The notes: generated by a model from the letters alone, not told the origin. A DNA stretch of 64,000 nucleotides from JBDIAG01 sp963835085 (GCA_963835085.1 CAWIED010000001.1:1488001-1552000); one strand, 5' to 3'; positions 24,943 through 33,457 are shown, counted from the first letter of the stretch. Translations and numbers: made by a program.

Positions 24943-25878
24943 TTACCTCCGCGAGCGTCGTTCATCGGTTGTCAGCTGTAGGTCGGTCGGGGTGCCGTGC
25001 ACCATCTGGGCTGCGATGTCGACGGCTGCGGCCACGTCGCCGTCGAGCGGCCACAATAGCGCCCGGCCCACCACCAAGCCGCGAACTGCGTTGATCTGCA
25101 ACGCATTTCGCCATGTCTCATAGGTATCTTCCGGGTCGCCATGGGGGTCACCGCCGAGCAGCAGGGTGGGCAGTGAGGTCGCGTCCATCACCCGGGCCAG
25201 GTCATCGACCACCGGCAGCTTGAGCCAGGTGTAGGCGCTGGTCTCACCCAGGCCCTGTGCCACATGGATCGACTTGATCACCGAGTCGGGGTCGAGCAGG
25301 TTGACGACACGCCCGTTGGATCGAGTGGACCAGAACGGTTCCGTCATGGCCATCACTTTGCGCCGCGCCAGCTCGGTGATGGCGTGTGCGCTCTCGTGCA
25401 GCGTGTACGACGTGCCGGGGTCATCGAGAGCGATCCGGGTCAACATCTTGCCGCCGTCGAGGCCTGCCCCCACGATCGCCTCAGGGGTGTAGCCGGTGAA
25501 CCGGTCTTCCAGCTCCCAGACCCCGCCCTGCAGCCCGCCCCGATTCATCGACCCGATCACGACCTTGCCCTCGAGGGCGCCCATCAGCAGTAGGTCTTCG
25601 AGCACGTCTGCAGTGCCCAGCACACCGTCCACCCCTGGCCGTGACAGCGCCGTGGCCAGCCGGGCCAGGGTGTCGGAGCGCGAGCCCATCGCCATCGGCG
25701 CACCCCGCACCCCGAGCGCGCCGCGGGCTGGATGGTCGCAGGCCACCAACAGCAGCCGGCCGTCGACGCCCAGCAGCTCACGCCGCCTACGGGCCGCCCA
25801 ACGCTGGGCGATGACGTCGGGATTGCGAGTGCGTTGCTCGTTGAGCTCTGCCAGATCGACGGGAACCAGCGCGCTCAT
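24943..25878 (-). CDS. Cgl0159-type (beta/alpha)8 aldolase-fold protein of the inositol cluster
   Basis: A 311-aa TIM-barrel related to DeoC/LacD-type aldolases and to proteins encoded between iolC and iolB in corynebacterial inositol clusters (Cgl0159). Seen: LLVACDHPARGALG, VIGSMNRGGLQGGVWELEDR, TLHESAHAITELARRK, YTWLKLPVVDDL (candidate Schiff-base Lys) and LLGGDPHGDPEDTYETW. It overlaps iolC by 4 bp and abuts iolB. No IolJ-type aldolase is seen elsewhere in the window, so it is a good candidate for cleaving 2-deoxy-5-keto-gluconate 6-phosphate; this is inference from context and fold. Confidence 0.8.
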   Translation of the reverse strand: MSALVPVDLAELNEQRTRNPDVIAQRWAARRRRELLGVDGRLLLVACDHPARGALGVRGAPMAMGSRSDTLARLATALSRPGVDGVLGTADVLEDLLLMGALEGKVVIGSMNRGGLQGGVWELEDRFTGYTPEAIVGAGLDGGKMLTRIALDDPGTSYTLHESAHAITELARRKVMAMTEPFWSTRSNGRVVNLLDPDSVIKSIHVAQGLGETSAYTWLKLPVVDDLARVMDATSLPTLLLGGDPHGDPEDTYETWRNALQINAVRGLVVGRALLWPLDGDVAAAVDIAAQMVHGTPTDLQLTTDERRSRR

Positions 25879-26852
25879 CGTCCGCCGCCCGCGGCGGCGG
25901 CAACTAGACCGACGTTAACCTCGTCCTCGGTGGGCATGGCCGTGGAACACTCCAGTCTGGAGGCCACGATCGCCCCTGCCACGTTAGCGAAGCGGAGGGT
26001 GGTCTCCAGATCCCATCCGCTGAGCAGACCATGACAGAACGCGCCACCGAAAGCGTCGCCCGCGCCCAGGCCGTTGATGACTTCGACGTGGTAGGGAGCC
26101 ACCTCCACCCTGGCCTGCCTGGTCTTGGCCAACACACCCTTAGGGCCCTGCTTGACGATGGCCACCTCGATGCCGTGATCGAGCAAGGCATCGGCCGCCC
26201 GGTCCGGCACCGTCTCCCCCACCGCCACCTCGCACTCCTCGCGGTTGCCGATGGCGATGGTGCACTGCGCCAGGGCCTGGGCAATGATCGGTCTGGCCTC
26301 CTGAGGATCGGACCAGAACCTCGCCCGCCAGTCGAGGTCGAGGATCGTGAACGGCGCCCGGGCACGCGCGGCCCAGGCTGCCCGGTGCGCTGCCCGGCTC
26401 GGCTCCACTGACAGGCCCGTCACGGTGGCCCAGAAGACACGGGCCGAACGGATCGCGTCAAGATCCAGTTCATCAGGCTGGAGGAGCAGATCGGGCGCGA
26501 TGGGGTTGCGATAGAAGTAGAGCGGGAAGTTGTCCGGAGGAAAGATCTCGCAGAACGTGACTGGCGTCGGGACGGTCGTCTCCGTGGAGACGAAGCGGTC
26601 GTCGATCGCCAGCTCGCGAAGCGCCTTGTGCACGAAGCGGCCGAAGGCATCGTCGCCCACCTTGGAGATCACCGCGCTGCGACGGCCGTACCGGGCTGCG
26701 GCACAGGCGACGTTGGTGGCACTGCCTCCGAGGAACTTGCCGAAGGTCTCCACATCTTCCAGCGGCACCCCGATCTGATGCGGATAGATGTCGACGCCGA
26801 TCCGGCCCATGGTCAGGACGTCGAAGACTGGGGAGGGCTCGGGGACACTCAT
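25875..26852 (-). CDS. iolC: 5-dehydro-2-deoxygluconokinase (PfkB family)
   Basis: A 325-aa PfkB/ribokinase-type kinase phosphorylating 5-dehydro-2-deoxygluconate. N-terminal PfkB motif GKFLGGSATNVACAAARYG, and the C-terminal catalytic signature GLGAGDAFGGAFCHGLLSGW containing the base Asp. The IolC-like DVLTMGRIGVDIYP start is typical. ATG 26852 overlaps the iolG2 stop by 4 bp and its own stop overlaps the next gene by 4 bp, so expression is coupled. Confidence 0.93.
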   Translation of the reverse strand: MSVPEPSPVFDVLTMGRIGVDIYPHQIGVPLEDVETFGKFLGGSATNVACAAARYGRRSAVISKVGDDAFGRFVHKALRELAIDDRFVSTETTVPTPVTFCEIFPPDNFPLYFYRNPIAPDLLLQPDELDLDAIRSARVFWATVTGLSVEPSRAAHRAAWAARARAPFTILDLDWRARFWSDPQEARPIIAQALAQCTIAIGNREECEVAVGETVPDRAADALLDHGIEVAIVKQGPKGVLAKTRQARVEVAPYHVEVINGLGAGDAFGGAFCHGLLSGWDLETTLRFANVAGAIVASRLECSTAMPTEDEVNVGLVAAAAGGGR

Positions 26853-27850
26853 GCGGGGATCTCCTTGAGGCTGACCGTGCGCTGCTCGCGGCGGGACAGG
26901 TCGCAGGCTTCTGCCACGCGGAACGCCTCCAGCGCGTCGCGCGCGGAGCAGGGGGTGGCACGCTTGCCGGCTGCGACCTCGCAGAAGGCCGTCAACTCGG
27001 CCACGTAAGCCGCGCGGAACCTGTCCATGAACGACCAGTGTCTCTTGCCTGCCGGGAAGGTGACGTCCGGCTCGGTCGAGACGAGGGCGGTGTTGTCGTC
27101 CAGGCCTACCGCCAGGCTGCCCTCACTGCCGCACAGCTCCATCCGCACGTCGTGGCCGCCGCCGTTGTACCGGGTGCCGGTGATGGTCACCAGGGTGCCG
27201 TCGTCGAGGGTGGCGAGCGCGGCCACCGAATCGCAGTCGCCGGCCTCGGCGAAGAAGGGCGCGCCCTTGTTCGAGCCGCGTGCGGTGACGTCGACGAACT
27301 CGCGGCCGGTGACGTAGCGGATGATGTCCGCGTCGTGCACGGTGCAGTCGCGGAAGAAGCCACCCGAGGTTGCGATGAACTCGGCCGGGGGCGGCGCCTG
27401 GTCGCCGGTGGTGGCCCGCACGTGGTGCAGCCAGCCGATGTCGCCTGCCTGCAATGCCTGCTTGGCTCGGTTGTAGCCGACGTCGAAGCGACGCTGGAAC
27501 CCGAGTTGCACGGGAGTGGACGCAGCTTCGGTGAGGGCGACCACGTCGCGGTTGGTCGCTAGATCGAGCGCGATGGGCTTCTCGCAGAAGGTGGGGATGC
27601 CCGCCTCGACGAAGGTGCGGATCAGAGGTGCGTGCGAGCCGGTGGCGCTGGTGATGACCACGCCATCGATGCCGGCGCGCACCAAGTCGCTCACCGCCGA
27701 CACACTCTCGACACCCAACTCATGTGCCACGGCTGCGGCCCGGGCAGCATCGAGATCCGCCAGCAGGACGCTGTCGATCTCGGGAAGTGCCGCGATGGTG
27801 GTGGCATGGAACTGGCCGATCCGGCCAACTCCAATGAGCCCTATGCGCAT
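26849..27850 (-). CDS. Inositol 2-dehydrogenase paralogue (IolG-type)
   Basis: A 333-aa Gfo/Idh/MocA dehydrogenase. MRIGLIGVGRIGQFHATTI carries the Rossmann GxGxxG; FCEKPIALD holds the catalytic Lys; GFQRRFDVGY and FRDCTVHDADIIRYVTGRE give the substrate-domain Asp/His. ATG 27850 gives the family N-terminus; a frame open from 27928 adds 26 unsupported residues. It is the first gene of the iolG2-iolC-Cgl0159-iolB operon, with promoter block B 50-95 bp upstream. It is clearly different from iolG at 16531-17535, so the two probably handle different inositol isomers or keto-inositols. Confidence 0.85.
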   Translation of the reverse strand: MRIGLIGVGRIGQFHATTIAALPEIDSVLLADLDAARAAAVAHELGVESVSAVSDLVRAGIDGVVITSATGSHAPLIRTFVEAGIPTFCEKPIALDLATNRDVVALTEAASTPVQLGFQRRFDVGYNRAKQALQAGDIGWLHHVRATTGDQAPPPAEFIATSGGFFRDCTVHDADIIRYVTGREFVDVTARGSNKGAPFFAEAGDCDSVAALATLDDGTLVTITGTRYNGGGHDVRMELCGSEGSLAVGLDDNTALVSTEPDVTFPAGKRHWSFMDRFRAAYVAELTAFCEVAAGKRATPCSARDALEAFRVAEACDLSRREQRTVSLKEIPA

Positions 27851-27898
27851 CCTCACGCCTCTCTGTTCGCACGGCGACCGCTGATGTCGCCCTGGAGC

Positions 27899-27944
27899 AG
27901 CCTTCCCTATGGCGGCCCGTTGCGTCAAGAGTTTGTCAGGACAT
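27899..27944 (-). promoter_or_regulatory. Conserved iol-type promoter/operator block B, upstream of iolG2-iolC operon
   Basis: Plus-strand GTCAAG-AG-TTTGT-CAG-GACAT spans 27924-27944, sharing 16 consecutive bases' layout with block A. On the transcribed strand it gives TTGACG (-35, 27928-27923), an 18-bp spacer and AAGGCT (-10, 27904-27899). The start codon of the first gene is 48 bp downstream of the -10. Confidence 0.65.
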
Positions 27945-27973
27945 TTGAGGGCGGAGTCGAGAGTTGTCGACCC

Positions 27974-28597
27974 TCAGGCGTCACCCTCGCTGACCGGCCA
28001 GCCGACGGCTTGGAGGCGATCGAGTACGCGGCTGATCTCTTCCGGCTTGGGTAGATCGTCGACGGACTTGGTGATCTCGACGCCTACGTCCACGCGGCCG
28101 GCCGGCACGATGCCTGCCATGAGCAGCGCCTGGCAGATCTGGTCCACCTCTTCATCGGGCAGCCTGCGATGCAGCAGGGCCAGCAGCGGCGGATAGTCCT
28201 GGACCGGCACACCGCCTGGGTAGCCCAACCGGATCCAGTCGACGAAGCGGCGCGCAGGATTGACCCGGGGGGCCGTCGGCGGATCGTCCGGCTCCGACAC
28301 CTCCGCCAGCGGCCAGCCGGCGGCGGCGAGGAGCGCCGAGACGCGCCGAACGTCCGCCTCACTGGCGGTCTGGAGCGTGTGCGAGCGCAGCATGTCCCGG
28401 ATGGAATCCGGATGGATGTGCTCGTCCTCCTGCGAGCTGGCGGCGAGCTTGCCCGCCACGATTTCGATCTCGCCATCGGTCAACTTGCGGCGCAGTACCT
28501 CGAGCAGCGCCACACTGTCTTCCGGCGGGATTCCGCCGGGATACCCCGCACGCAGCCAGCCGACGACCTGACCTGCCAACTGTTCAATCGGGTTCAT
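27974..28597 (-). CDS. DUF3349 protein with two repeats
   Basis: A 207-aa protein of two DUF3349 modules. Repeat 1 starts WLRAGYPGGIPPEDSVALLEV and repeat 2 WIRLGYPGGVPVQDYPPLLAL; each is followed by a helical segment ending in AAGWPLAE or AVGWPVSE. Mycobacterial members (Rv0543c) have one module. Function unknown; soluble, helical, no signal peptide. It is the distal gene of a set with a second DUF3349 gene, a small membrane protein and pitA, the same order as Rv0543c-Rv0545c, suggesting a phosphate-related role. Confidence 0.8.
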   Translation of the reverse strand: MNPIEQLAGQVVGWLRAGYPGGIPPEDSVALLEVLRRKLTDGEIEIVAGKLAASSQEDEHIHPDSIRDMLRSHTLQTASEADVRRVSALLAAAGWPLAEVSEPDDPPTAPRVNPARRFVDWIRLGYPGGVPVQDYPPLLALLHRRLPDEEVDQICQALLMAGIVPAGRVDVGVEITKSVDDLPKPEEISRVLDRLQAVGWPVSEGDA

Positions 28598-28664
28598 CTA
28601 GTCCTCCGCATACTGGGCGGGGGAATCGCCCTTTGCCCGGTACTTCGAGAGGCAGACCTGACCC

Positions 28665-29009
28665 TCAGTCGCTTCCATGCGAACTATCATGCGCTGGCGG
28701 GGCGTCGGCCGCCACGACCGCAGCCAGCGGCCAGCCGCCGGCCGCCAATGTGGCCGAGACTCGACGCACGTCCTCCGGGGTTGCCTGCTGGTGGGTCGCC
28801 GCTTCGAGCAATTGTTCGATCTCGCTGTCGCTAATCTTCGGACCGTTGGCTGTGGCCGCGTACTGGCGTGCGATCTCGGCGACCTCCGCGTCGTCCAACC
28901 GTCGGTGCAAGATGCCGAGCAGTGCGACGTAGTCCTCTTGGGGTACCCCCGCCGGATAACCGGCGCGCAGCCACTCCAAGACCTGCTCCAACGTGTGCCG
29001 GAGTCCCAT
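28665..29009 (-). CDS. DUF3349 protein, single module
   Basis: A 114-aa protein with one DUF3349 module: LEWLRAGYPAGVPQEDYVALL near the N-terminus and TLAAGGWPLAAV near residue 95, then a short polar tail. It is closest in layout to Rv0543c. It begins 10 bp after the stop of the small membrane-protein gene, so the set is one operon; the longer two-module gene follows 67 bp on. The pair probably arose by duplication and internal fusion. Confidence 0.8.
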   Translation of the reverse strand: MGLRHTLEQVLEWLRAGYPAGVPQEDYVALLGILHRRLDDAEVAEIARQYAATANGPKISDSEIEQLLEAATHQQATPEDVRRVSATLAAGGWPLAAVVAADAPPAHDSSHGSD

Positions 29010-29019
29010 GGCGGTGCCC

Positions 29020-29313
29020 TTACTTGTCGATGATCGTCGGGTAGATGTGCTCGAAGCTCAACATCTTGCCGAAGCCCGAGGCCACGATGAACGTGATGCC
29101 CAACGCGATGGCAGCGATGACGATGAGGAAGCAGATCGCCGCCAGCACCTTGCCGATCGGATGCACCGAACCGGTATCGACCGTTCCCGAGTTTGTGCCG
29201 TAGGCGAGGGATCGAACACCGAGGGCGAACATGGCGGGCAGCCCTGCGCCGAGCAACAGGCCCACGATCAGAACCTTGTAGGCACCGTCCAGAGCGAAAC
29301 CGAAGTTATGCAT
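29020..29313 (-). CDS. Small membrane protein of the pitA operon (Rv0544c-like)
   Basis: A 97-aa protein with two long hydrophobic segments, YKVLIVGLLLGAGLPAMFAL and VLAAICFLIVIAAIALGITF, separated by a polar loop. It lies between pitA and the DUF3349 gene, exactly as in mycobacteria (Rv0544c). ATG 29313 lies 21 bp after the pitA stop. It may associate with the phosphate transporter; function unproven. Confidence 0.75.
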   Translation of the reverse strand: MHNFGFALDGAYKVLIVGLLLGAGLPAMFALGVRSLAYGTNSGTVDTGSVHPIGKVLAAICFLIVIAAIALGITFIVASGFGKMLSFEHIYPTIIDK

Positions 29314-29334
29314 GAGTGGATGTCTCCTGAAAGA

Positions 29335-30558
29335 TCAGTGGTGGGTCGGGGTGGCGGAGCGAGGAGCGTCGGTCGGTGAGCCATCCCATTCCGTGTTCAC
29401 GTTGTGGTGATCGATGGGCTCCTTCTTCGAGCGCAGGTACATGTACCCGTTGGCGGCCACGAGAATGCCGAACACCACGAGCGCGCCGGCAAGGCCACCG
29501 AGCAGGTGCCCGATGTACCACATCGCGGCCCCGACGATGCCCGACAGGGGCAGGGTGGTCAGCCAGGCGACGACCATCCGGGCCGCGACGCCCCAGCGCA
29601 CCTCGGCCCCCTTACGCCCGACGCCGGAACCGAGAATGGAACCGGTGGCCACGTGGGTCGTCGACAGCGCGAAGCCCAGATGGCTGCTGGCCAGGATCAC
29701 AGCCGCAGACGCACTCTCGGCGGCCATGCCCTGCGGCGAGGCGATCTCCACCAGTCCCTTGCCGAGGGTGCGGATGATGCGCCAGCCGCCGATGTAGGTG
29801 CCCGATGCGATGGCGACGGCGCAGGCGCACTTGACCCACAGCGGAATGGCCGCCAGGTCAGACCAGTGACCGGTACCGATCAGCGCGAGCGTGATGATCC
29901 CCATCGTCTTCTGGGCGTCGTTGGTGCCGTGCGCAAGGGAGACCAGCGAGGCGCTGCCGATCTGGCCCCAGCGGAACCCCGACTCTCTGAAGCGCTCCGC
30001 GACCCCCTGGGTGATCCGGTAGACCAGCCACGTGGCGCACATGGCAACCACACCCGCGATGAGCGGTGACACCACAGCAGGCAGGATCACCTTGCCCACC
30101 ACGCCATCGAGCTTGGTGCCGTCGCCCACCCAGTTGACGCCGCTGAAGCCCAACCCGGCGATAGCTGCGCCGATCATGCCCCCGAAGAGAGCGTGCGAGG
30201 AGGACGAGGGCAGACCGAGCAGCCAGGTGAACACATTCCACACGATCGCCCCGGCCAGCCCGGCCATGATGATGAGCAGCAGGCCCTGACCGCCGTTGGC
30301 GAGAAACTCTGCCTTCGGCGCTCCGGTCTTGTCTTGGATCTTGATCACCGCGTTGGTGACGGTGAGCGCCACTTCCACCGAGAGGAAGGCGCCGACGAGG
30401 TTGAGAGTGGCCGACAAGGCCACGGCAACCTTGGGCTTGAGTGCGCCGGTGGCGATGGAGGTCGCCATGGCGTTGGCTGTGTCGTGGAAGCCGTTCGTGA
30501 AGTCGAAGGCCAGGGCCGTCACCACGACAAGTCCGAGGATGATGAGCTCAGGGGTCAC
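29335..30558 (-). CDS. pitA: Low-affinity inorganic phosphate transporter (PiT family)
   Basis: A 407-aa membrane transporter. The duplicated PiT signature is seen near residue 20 (FTNGFHDTANAMATSIATGA) and near residue 200 (ASLVSLAHGTNDAQKTMGII), both with GANS/GTND-like cores. About ten TM segments. The start GTG 30558. It heads the operon with the small membrane protein and the DUF3349 genes and is divergent from the ParA-like gene at 30785. Substrate is phosphate with a divalent metal and proton. Confidence 0.93.
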   Translation of the reverse strand: MTPELIILGLVVVTALAFDFTNGFHDTANAMATSIATGALKPKVAVALSATLNLVGAFLSVEVALTVTNAVIKIQDKTGAPKAEFLANGGQGLLLIIMAGLAGAIVWNVFTWLLGLPSSSSHALFGGMIGAAIAGLGFSGVNWVGDGTKLDGVVGKVILPAVVSPLIAGVVAMCATWLVYRITQGVAERFRESGFRWGQIGSASLVSLAHGTNDAQKTMGIITLALIGTGHWSDLAAIPLWVKCACAVAIASGTYIGGWRIIRTLGKGLVEIASPQGMAAESASAAVILASSHLGFALSTTHVATGSILGSGVGRKGAEVRWGVAARMVVAWLTTLPLSGIVGAAMWYIGHLLGGLAGALVVFGILVAANGYMYLRSKKEPIDHHNVNTEWDGSPTDAPRSATPTHH

Positions 30559-30784
30559 GCCTCAATCGTGGGGCAGCGCAGGGGTGCTTGAGGCCGATAG
30601 CAGCTCTCCGGAGCACTGATTCACCTAAAGTTCATTCGCAGATTTCTTCGACGCAAGCTTGCCCGGCCCGAAGACGCGAACGGAGCCTTGCGCCGCGCGC
30701 GGCGCCGGCGCTGGGCCTCCCGTTCGGGCTCGCCGGTCACCGGGTCACAGCCATCCTCAACTGCTCGTACTAGGGTTGGTGCGC

Positions 30785-31756
30785 ATGCTGGTCGTGAGCG
30801 TGTGCAGCCTGAAGGGCGGCGTTGGAAAGACCTCGATCGCGGTGGGCCTGGCCTCGGCGGCCCTGTCTCGCAACGTGGCCACCCTGGTGGTCGACCTTGA
30901 TCCGCAAGCCGACGCCACTACCGGTCTCGACGTCCTGACCACCCGCACCGCTGACGCGGCAGACGTGCTGGCACGCCCTAAGCGATCCGTCGTCGACGAG
31001 GCCATCGTGCCCAGCGGCTGGACGGCCGACTCCCCCGGCCGAGTCGATGTCTTGCTCGGCAGCCACCGGTTGGCCGCACTCGACGCGCTACGTCCCGATG
31101 GAACGGTCGATCCTGAACTGTTGGCCGCACTGCCGACGGCCCTCGGCAAGCTGCCGGCTCCGTATGAACTGGTGCTGATCGACTGCCCACCGAATCTCGC
31201 GGCCCTCACCACGACGGCGCTCGCCGCCAGCCAGCGTGCGCTGGTGGTGTGCGAGCCAGGCCTGTTCTCGGTAGCCGCAGCAGATCGCGCCCTGCGGGCC
31301 ATCGACGACGTGCGCACCTCGCAGGGGGTCGATGTGCAGCCACTCGGCCTGGTGGTCAACAGGTATCGCCAGCGCCGCCGAGAACACGCCTACCGGCTCT
31401 CGGAACTACGGTCGTTGTTCGGTCCGTTAGTGCTCAACCCGGTGATCGATGAGCGCAGCGTGCTGCAGCAGGCGCAAGGTGCCGGTCGCCCGATTCACGA
31501 ATGGCCCACGCTGCCCGGTCGGGAGATGGCTGCCGTTTTCGATCGGCTGCTCGACCGGGTGCTGCGCGCGGCAGGTCCGTCGCGGCCGAAGCCGCTCAAG
31601 GCGCGGGTGAGCACGCCTGACCCCGTGATCAAGACTGGCGCCACGGGCAAGCCAGCTGGTGCGGCTAAGCCCGATATCGAGGAGAAGGTTCGACCGAGCA
31701 AACCGAGCAAGGGATCAGAGAAGCCGAAGTCCGAGCGCGGCTCCAAGCGCCGCTGA
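30785..31756 (+). CDS. ParA/MinD-family ATPase, orphan
   Basis: A 323-aa deviant-Walker ATPase. Walker A KGGVGKTS at residues 10-17 with the signature Lys, Walker A' VDLDPQADATTGLD, Walker B-type LVLIDCPPNL. Residues about 265-323 form a Lys/Pro/Ser-rich basic tail that could bind DNA. ATG 30785 gives the canonical N-terminus; the upstream open frame from 30659 is Arg/Gly-rich and unsupported. No parB or parS-like cluster is adjacent, so it is not the chromosome-segregation locus. Convergent with the MerR gene, 17 bp between stops. Role unknown (positioning of some cargo). Confidence 0.85.
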   Translation: MLVVSVCSLKGGVGKTSIAVGLASAALSRNVATLVVDLDPQADATTGLDVLTTRTADAADVLARPKRSVVDEAIVPSGWTADSPGRVDVLLGSHRLAALDALRPDGTVDPELLAALPTALGKLPAPYELVLIDCPPNLAALTTTALAASQRALVVCEPGLFSVAAADRALRAIDDVRTSQGVDVQPLGLVVNRYRQRRREHAYRLSELRSLFGPLVLNPVIDERSVLQQAQGAGRPIHEWPTLPGREMAAVFDRLLDRVLRAAGPSRPKPLKARVSTPDPVIKTGATGKPAGAAKPDIEEKVRPSKPSKGSEKPKSERGSKRR

Positions 31757-31773
31757 TCGAAGACTGGGACGAC

Positions 31774-32421
31774 TCAACCGATACGGCGGAGGCGACGCTG
31801 GGAGAACTCGTCGTCACCGGGTGCGGCGTCGTCGGCTCGCTCGCTCGGCAGTTCGGCGAGGGTGCCCTCCACCTCGCGCCACACACGTCCCACAGCGATG
31901 CCGAAGACGCCCTGGCCACCCTGCACGAGATCGATCACCTCATCGGCCGAGGTGCACTCATACACACTGGCCCCGTCTGACATCAGAGTGATCTGCGCCA
32001 GGTCGTCGACACCGCGCTCACGGAGGTGGCTGACCGCCGTGCGGATCTGCTGAAGCGAGACCCCGGTGTCGAGCAGTCTCTTGACCACTTTGAGCACGAG
32101 AATGTCGCGGAAGCTGTACAGCCGCTGCGAGCCGGAGCCTTTGGCCCCACGCACACCGGGCTCGACCAGGCCCGTGCGAGCCCAATAGTCGAGCTGGCGA
32201 TAGGTGATGCCGGCCGCCCGGCACGCCGTAGGCCCGCGGTACCCGGCCGACTCGTCGAGCGTGGGCAGGTCGCCATCGAACAGCAACCCTTGAGCACTCG
32301 AAGGGACGATGGCTCGCTCATCCCTCGCGTCATGCCTGCTCACGCTGACCTCCACTGTTCGGTAGCCGCCGACGTACCTCTCCGCCCGAGTCGCGGACTG
32401 GGCTCGCGAGGCTTGTTGCAC
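31774..32421 (-). CDS. MerR-family transcriptional regulator (Rv1830-like)
   Basis: A 215-aa regulator. The winged-helix MerR domain is at residues about 60-135: CRAAGITYRQLDYWARTGLV then the wing GSQRLYSFRDILVLKVVKRL; the dimerisation helix follows (LDTGVSLQQIRTAVSHLRE). An Asp-rich tail ends the protein. In mycobacteria the homologue is next to the DUF151 gene, as here (32665-33168). The start GTG 32421 is tentative; the 55 residues before the HTH are poorly conserved. No cysteines typical of metal sensing are seen. Confidence 0.85.
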   Translation of the reverse strand: MQQASRAQSATRAERYVGGYRTVEVSVSRHDARDERAIVPSSAQGLLFDGDLPTLDESAGYRGPTACRAAGITYRQLDYWARTGLVEPGVRGAKGSGSQRLYSFRDILVLKVVKRLLDTGVSLQQIRTAVSHLRERGVDDLAQITLMSDGASVYECTSADEVIDLVQGGQGVFGIAVGRVWREVEGTLAELPSERADDAAPGDDEFSQRRLRRIG

Positions 32422-32664
32422 CAGTGACCCGTTTGAACGAGCAACCAGCCTGCACGACTGACCAGCCAGATCACAGCGGCGGAACTACATCAACGACGAT
32501 TCTGATAGTGAAACTATGACTCGACGGCCCCTAGGTCAACGACCGGAACTCTCCATGCGACGGCGTGTCGCGTCCGATCTAACCTCCTGAACCATCAAGC
32601 GCAGCCTGAGACTTTGTGCTCGGCCGTCAGGCCTGCCCGGTGTACGACCGGTTCGGCATGGGCC

Positions 32665-33168
32665 TCAGGCCGACCCCGGCCCCTCTTCGCCCTCGGGTTG
32701 CTGGAAGTCCTCGGCCGAGACGTGATCGAGGAACTCGCGGAATCGCTCGAGCTCGTCGTCGTCAGCCGAGTCGTCCTCCGGCGGTGGGACGCTGCTGCTG
32801 TCGAGCACCGCCTCTGCGCCGAGAATGGGGCAGCCGACTCTAAGTGCCAGCGCGATGGCATCCGACGAGCGGGATCCTACGGTCAGGCCTGAGTCGAAGC
32901 CGAGTTCAGCGTAGAACACGTTGTCGCGCACCTCGACGATGCGCACCTGCTCCAGCCTCCTGCCCATGGCGGTGATCACGTCACCGAGCAGATCGTGGGT
33001 CAGGGGGCGGGGCGGCACAACCCCCTGCTGAGCGACGGCGATCGAGTTTGCCTCGGCCGAACCGATCCAGATGGGTAGGTAGCGGCCACCGTCGCGCTCT
33101 CGCAAAAGAACGATCGGCGTCCGCGACGGCATCTCAACACGAATCCCGACAACCTCTAGTTCGCGCAC
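32665..33168 (-). CDS. DUF151 bifunctional nuclease-family protein (Rv1829-like)
   Basis: A 167-aa protein of the BFN/DUF151 family. Seen: VVGIRVEMPSRTPIVLLRE, YLPIWIGSAEANSIA and the SRSSDAIALALRVGCPI motif, in family order, then an acidic tail from about residue 125. ATG 33168. Its homologue lies between ftsR and merR in mycobacteria; here merR follows at 243 bp but ftsR is 5.7 kb away beyond an inserted sugar gene set. Nuclease activity is known only for some distant members. Confidence 0.85.
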   Translation of the reverse strand: MRELEVVGIRVEMPSRTPIVLLRERDGGRYLPIWIGSAEANSIAVAQQGVVPPRPLTHDLLGDVITAMGRRLEQVRIVEVRDNVFYAELGFDSGLTVGSRSSDAIALALRVGCPILGAEAVLDSSSVPPPEDDSADDDELERFREFLDHVSAEDFQQPEGEEGPGSA

Positions 33169-33243
33169 GCCTTCAGCCTAAGCTGTTGGGCCGGAACAAC
33201 GCGCAGGGCGCCCTGGGCGGGGATGGCTGAGCAGACGGACGTC

Positions 33244-33270
33244 CGCCCGCGTAGCTGGGCTACGCGGGCG
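33244..33270. terminator. Strong hairpin between DUF151 and MFS genes
   Basis: CGCCCGCGTAGC (33244-33255) pairs perfectly with GCTACGCGGGCG (33259-33270) across a 3-nt loop. It lies upstream of the DUF151 gene and downstream of the MFS gene on the minus strand, so it would stop transcription from the inserted gene set entering the DUF151-merR genes. No U-run follows. Confidence 0.6.
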
Positions 33271-33457
33271 CGTCCGGCACACAGGCGCCCGATCCAGGAC
33301 GCGACACACAGCTGTGATCTCCCAGCGCGCCCTTACTTGCGCACGACCTGAGTGTCGGCGACGTTGCGCTCGACCCGATCCCCCGGGGATGCGGTGCGGT
33401 GCAACGGAACGGTTGTCAAGATTGCCCGCACCGCAGAGCCAAGGGGGTCAGCATCGG

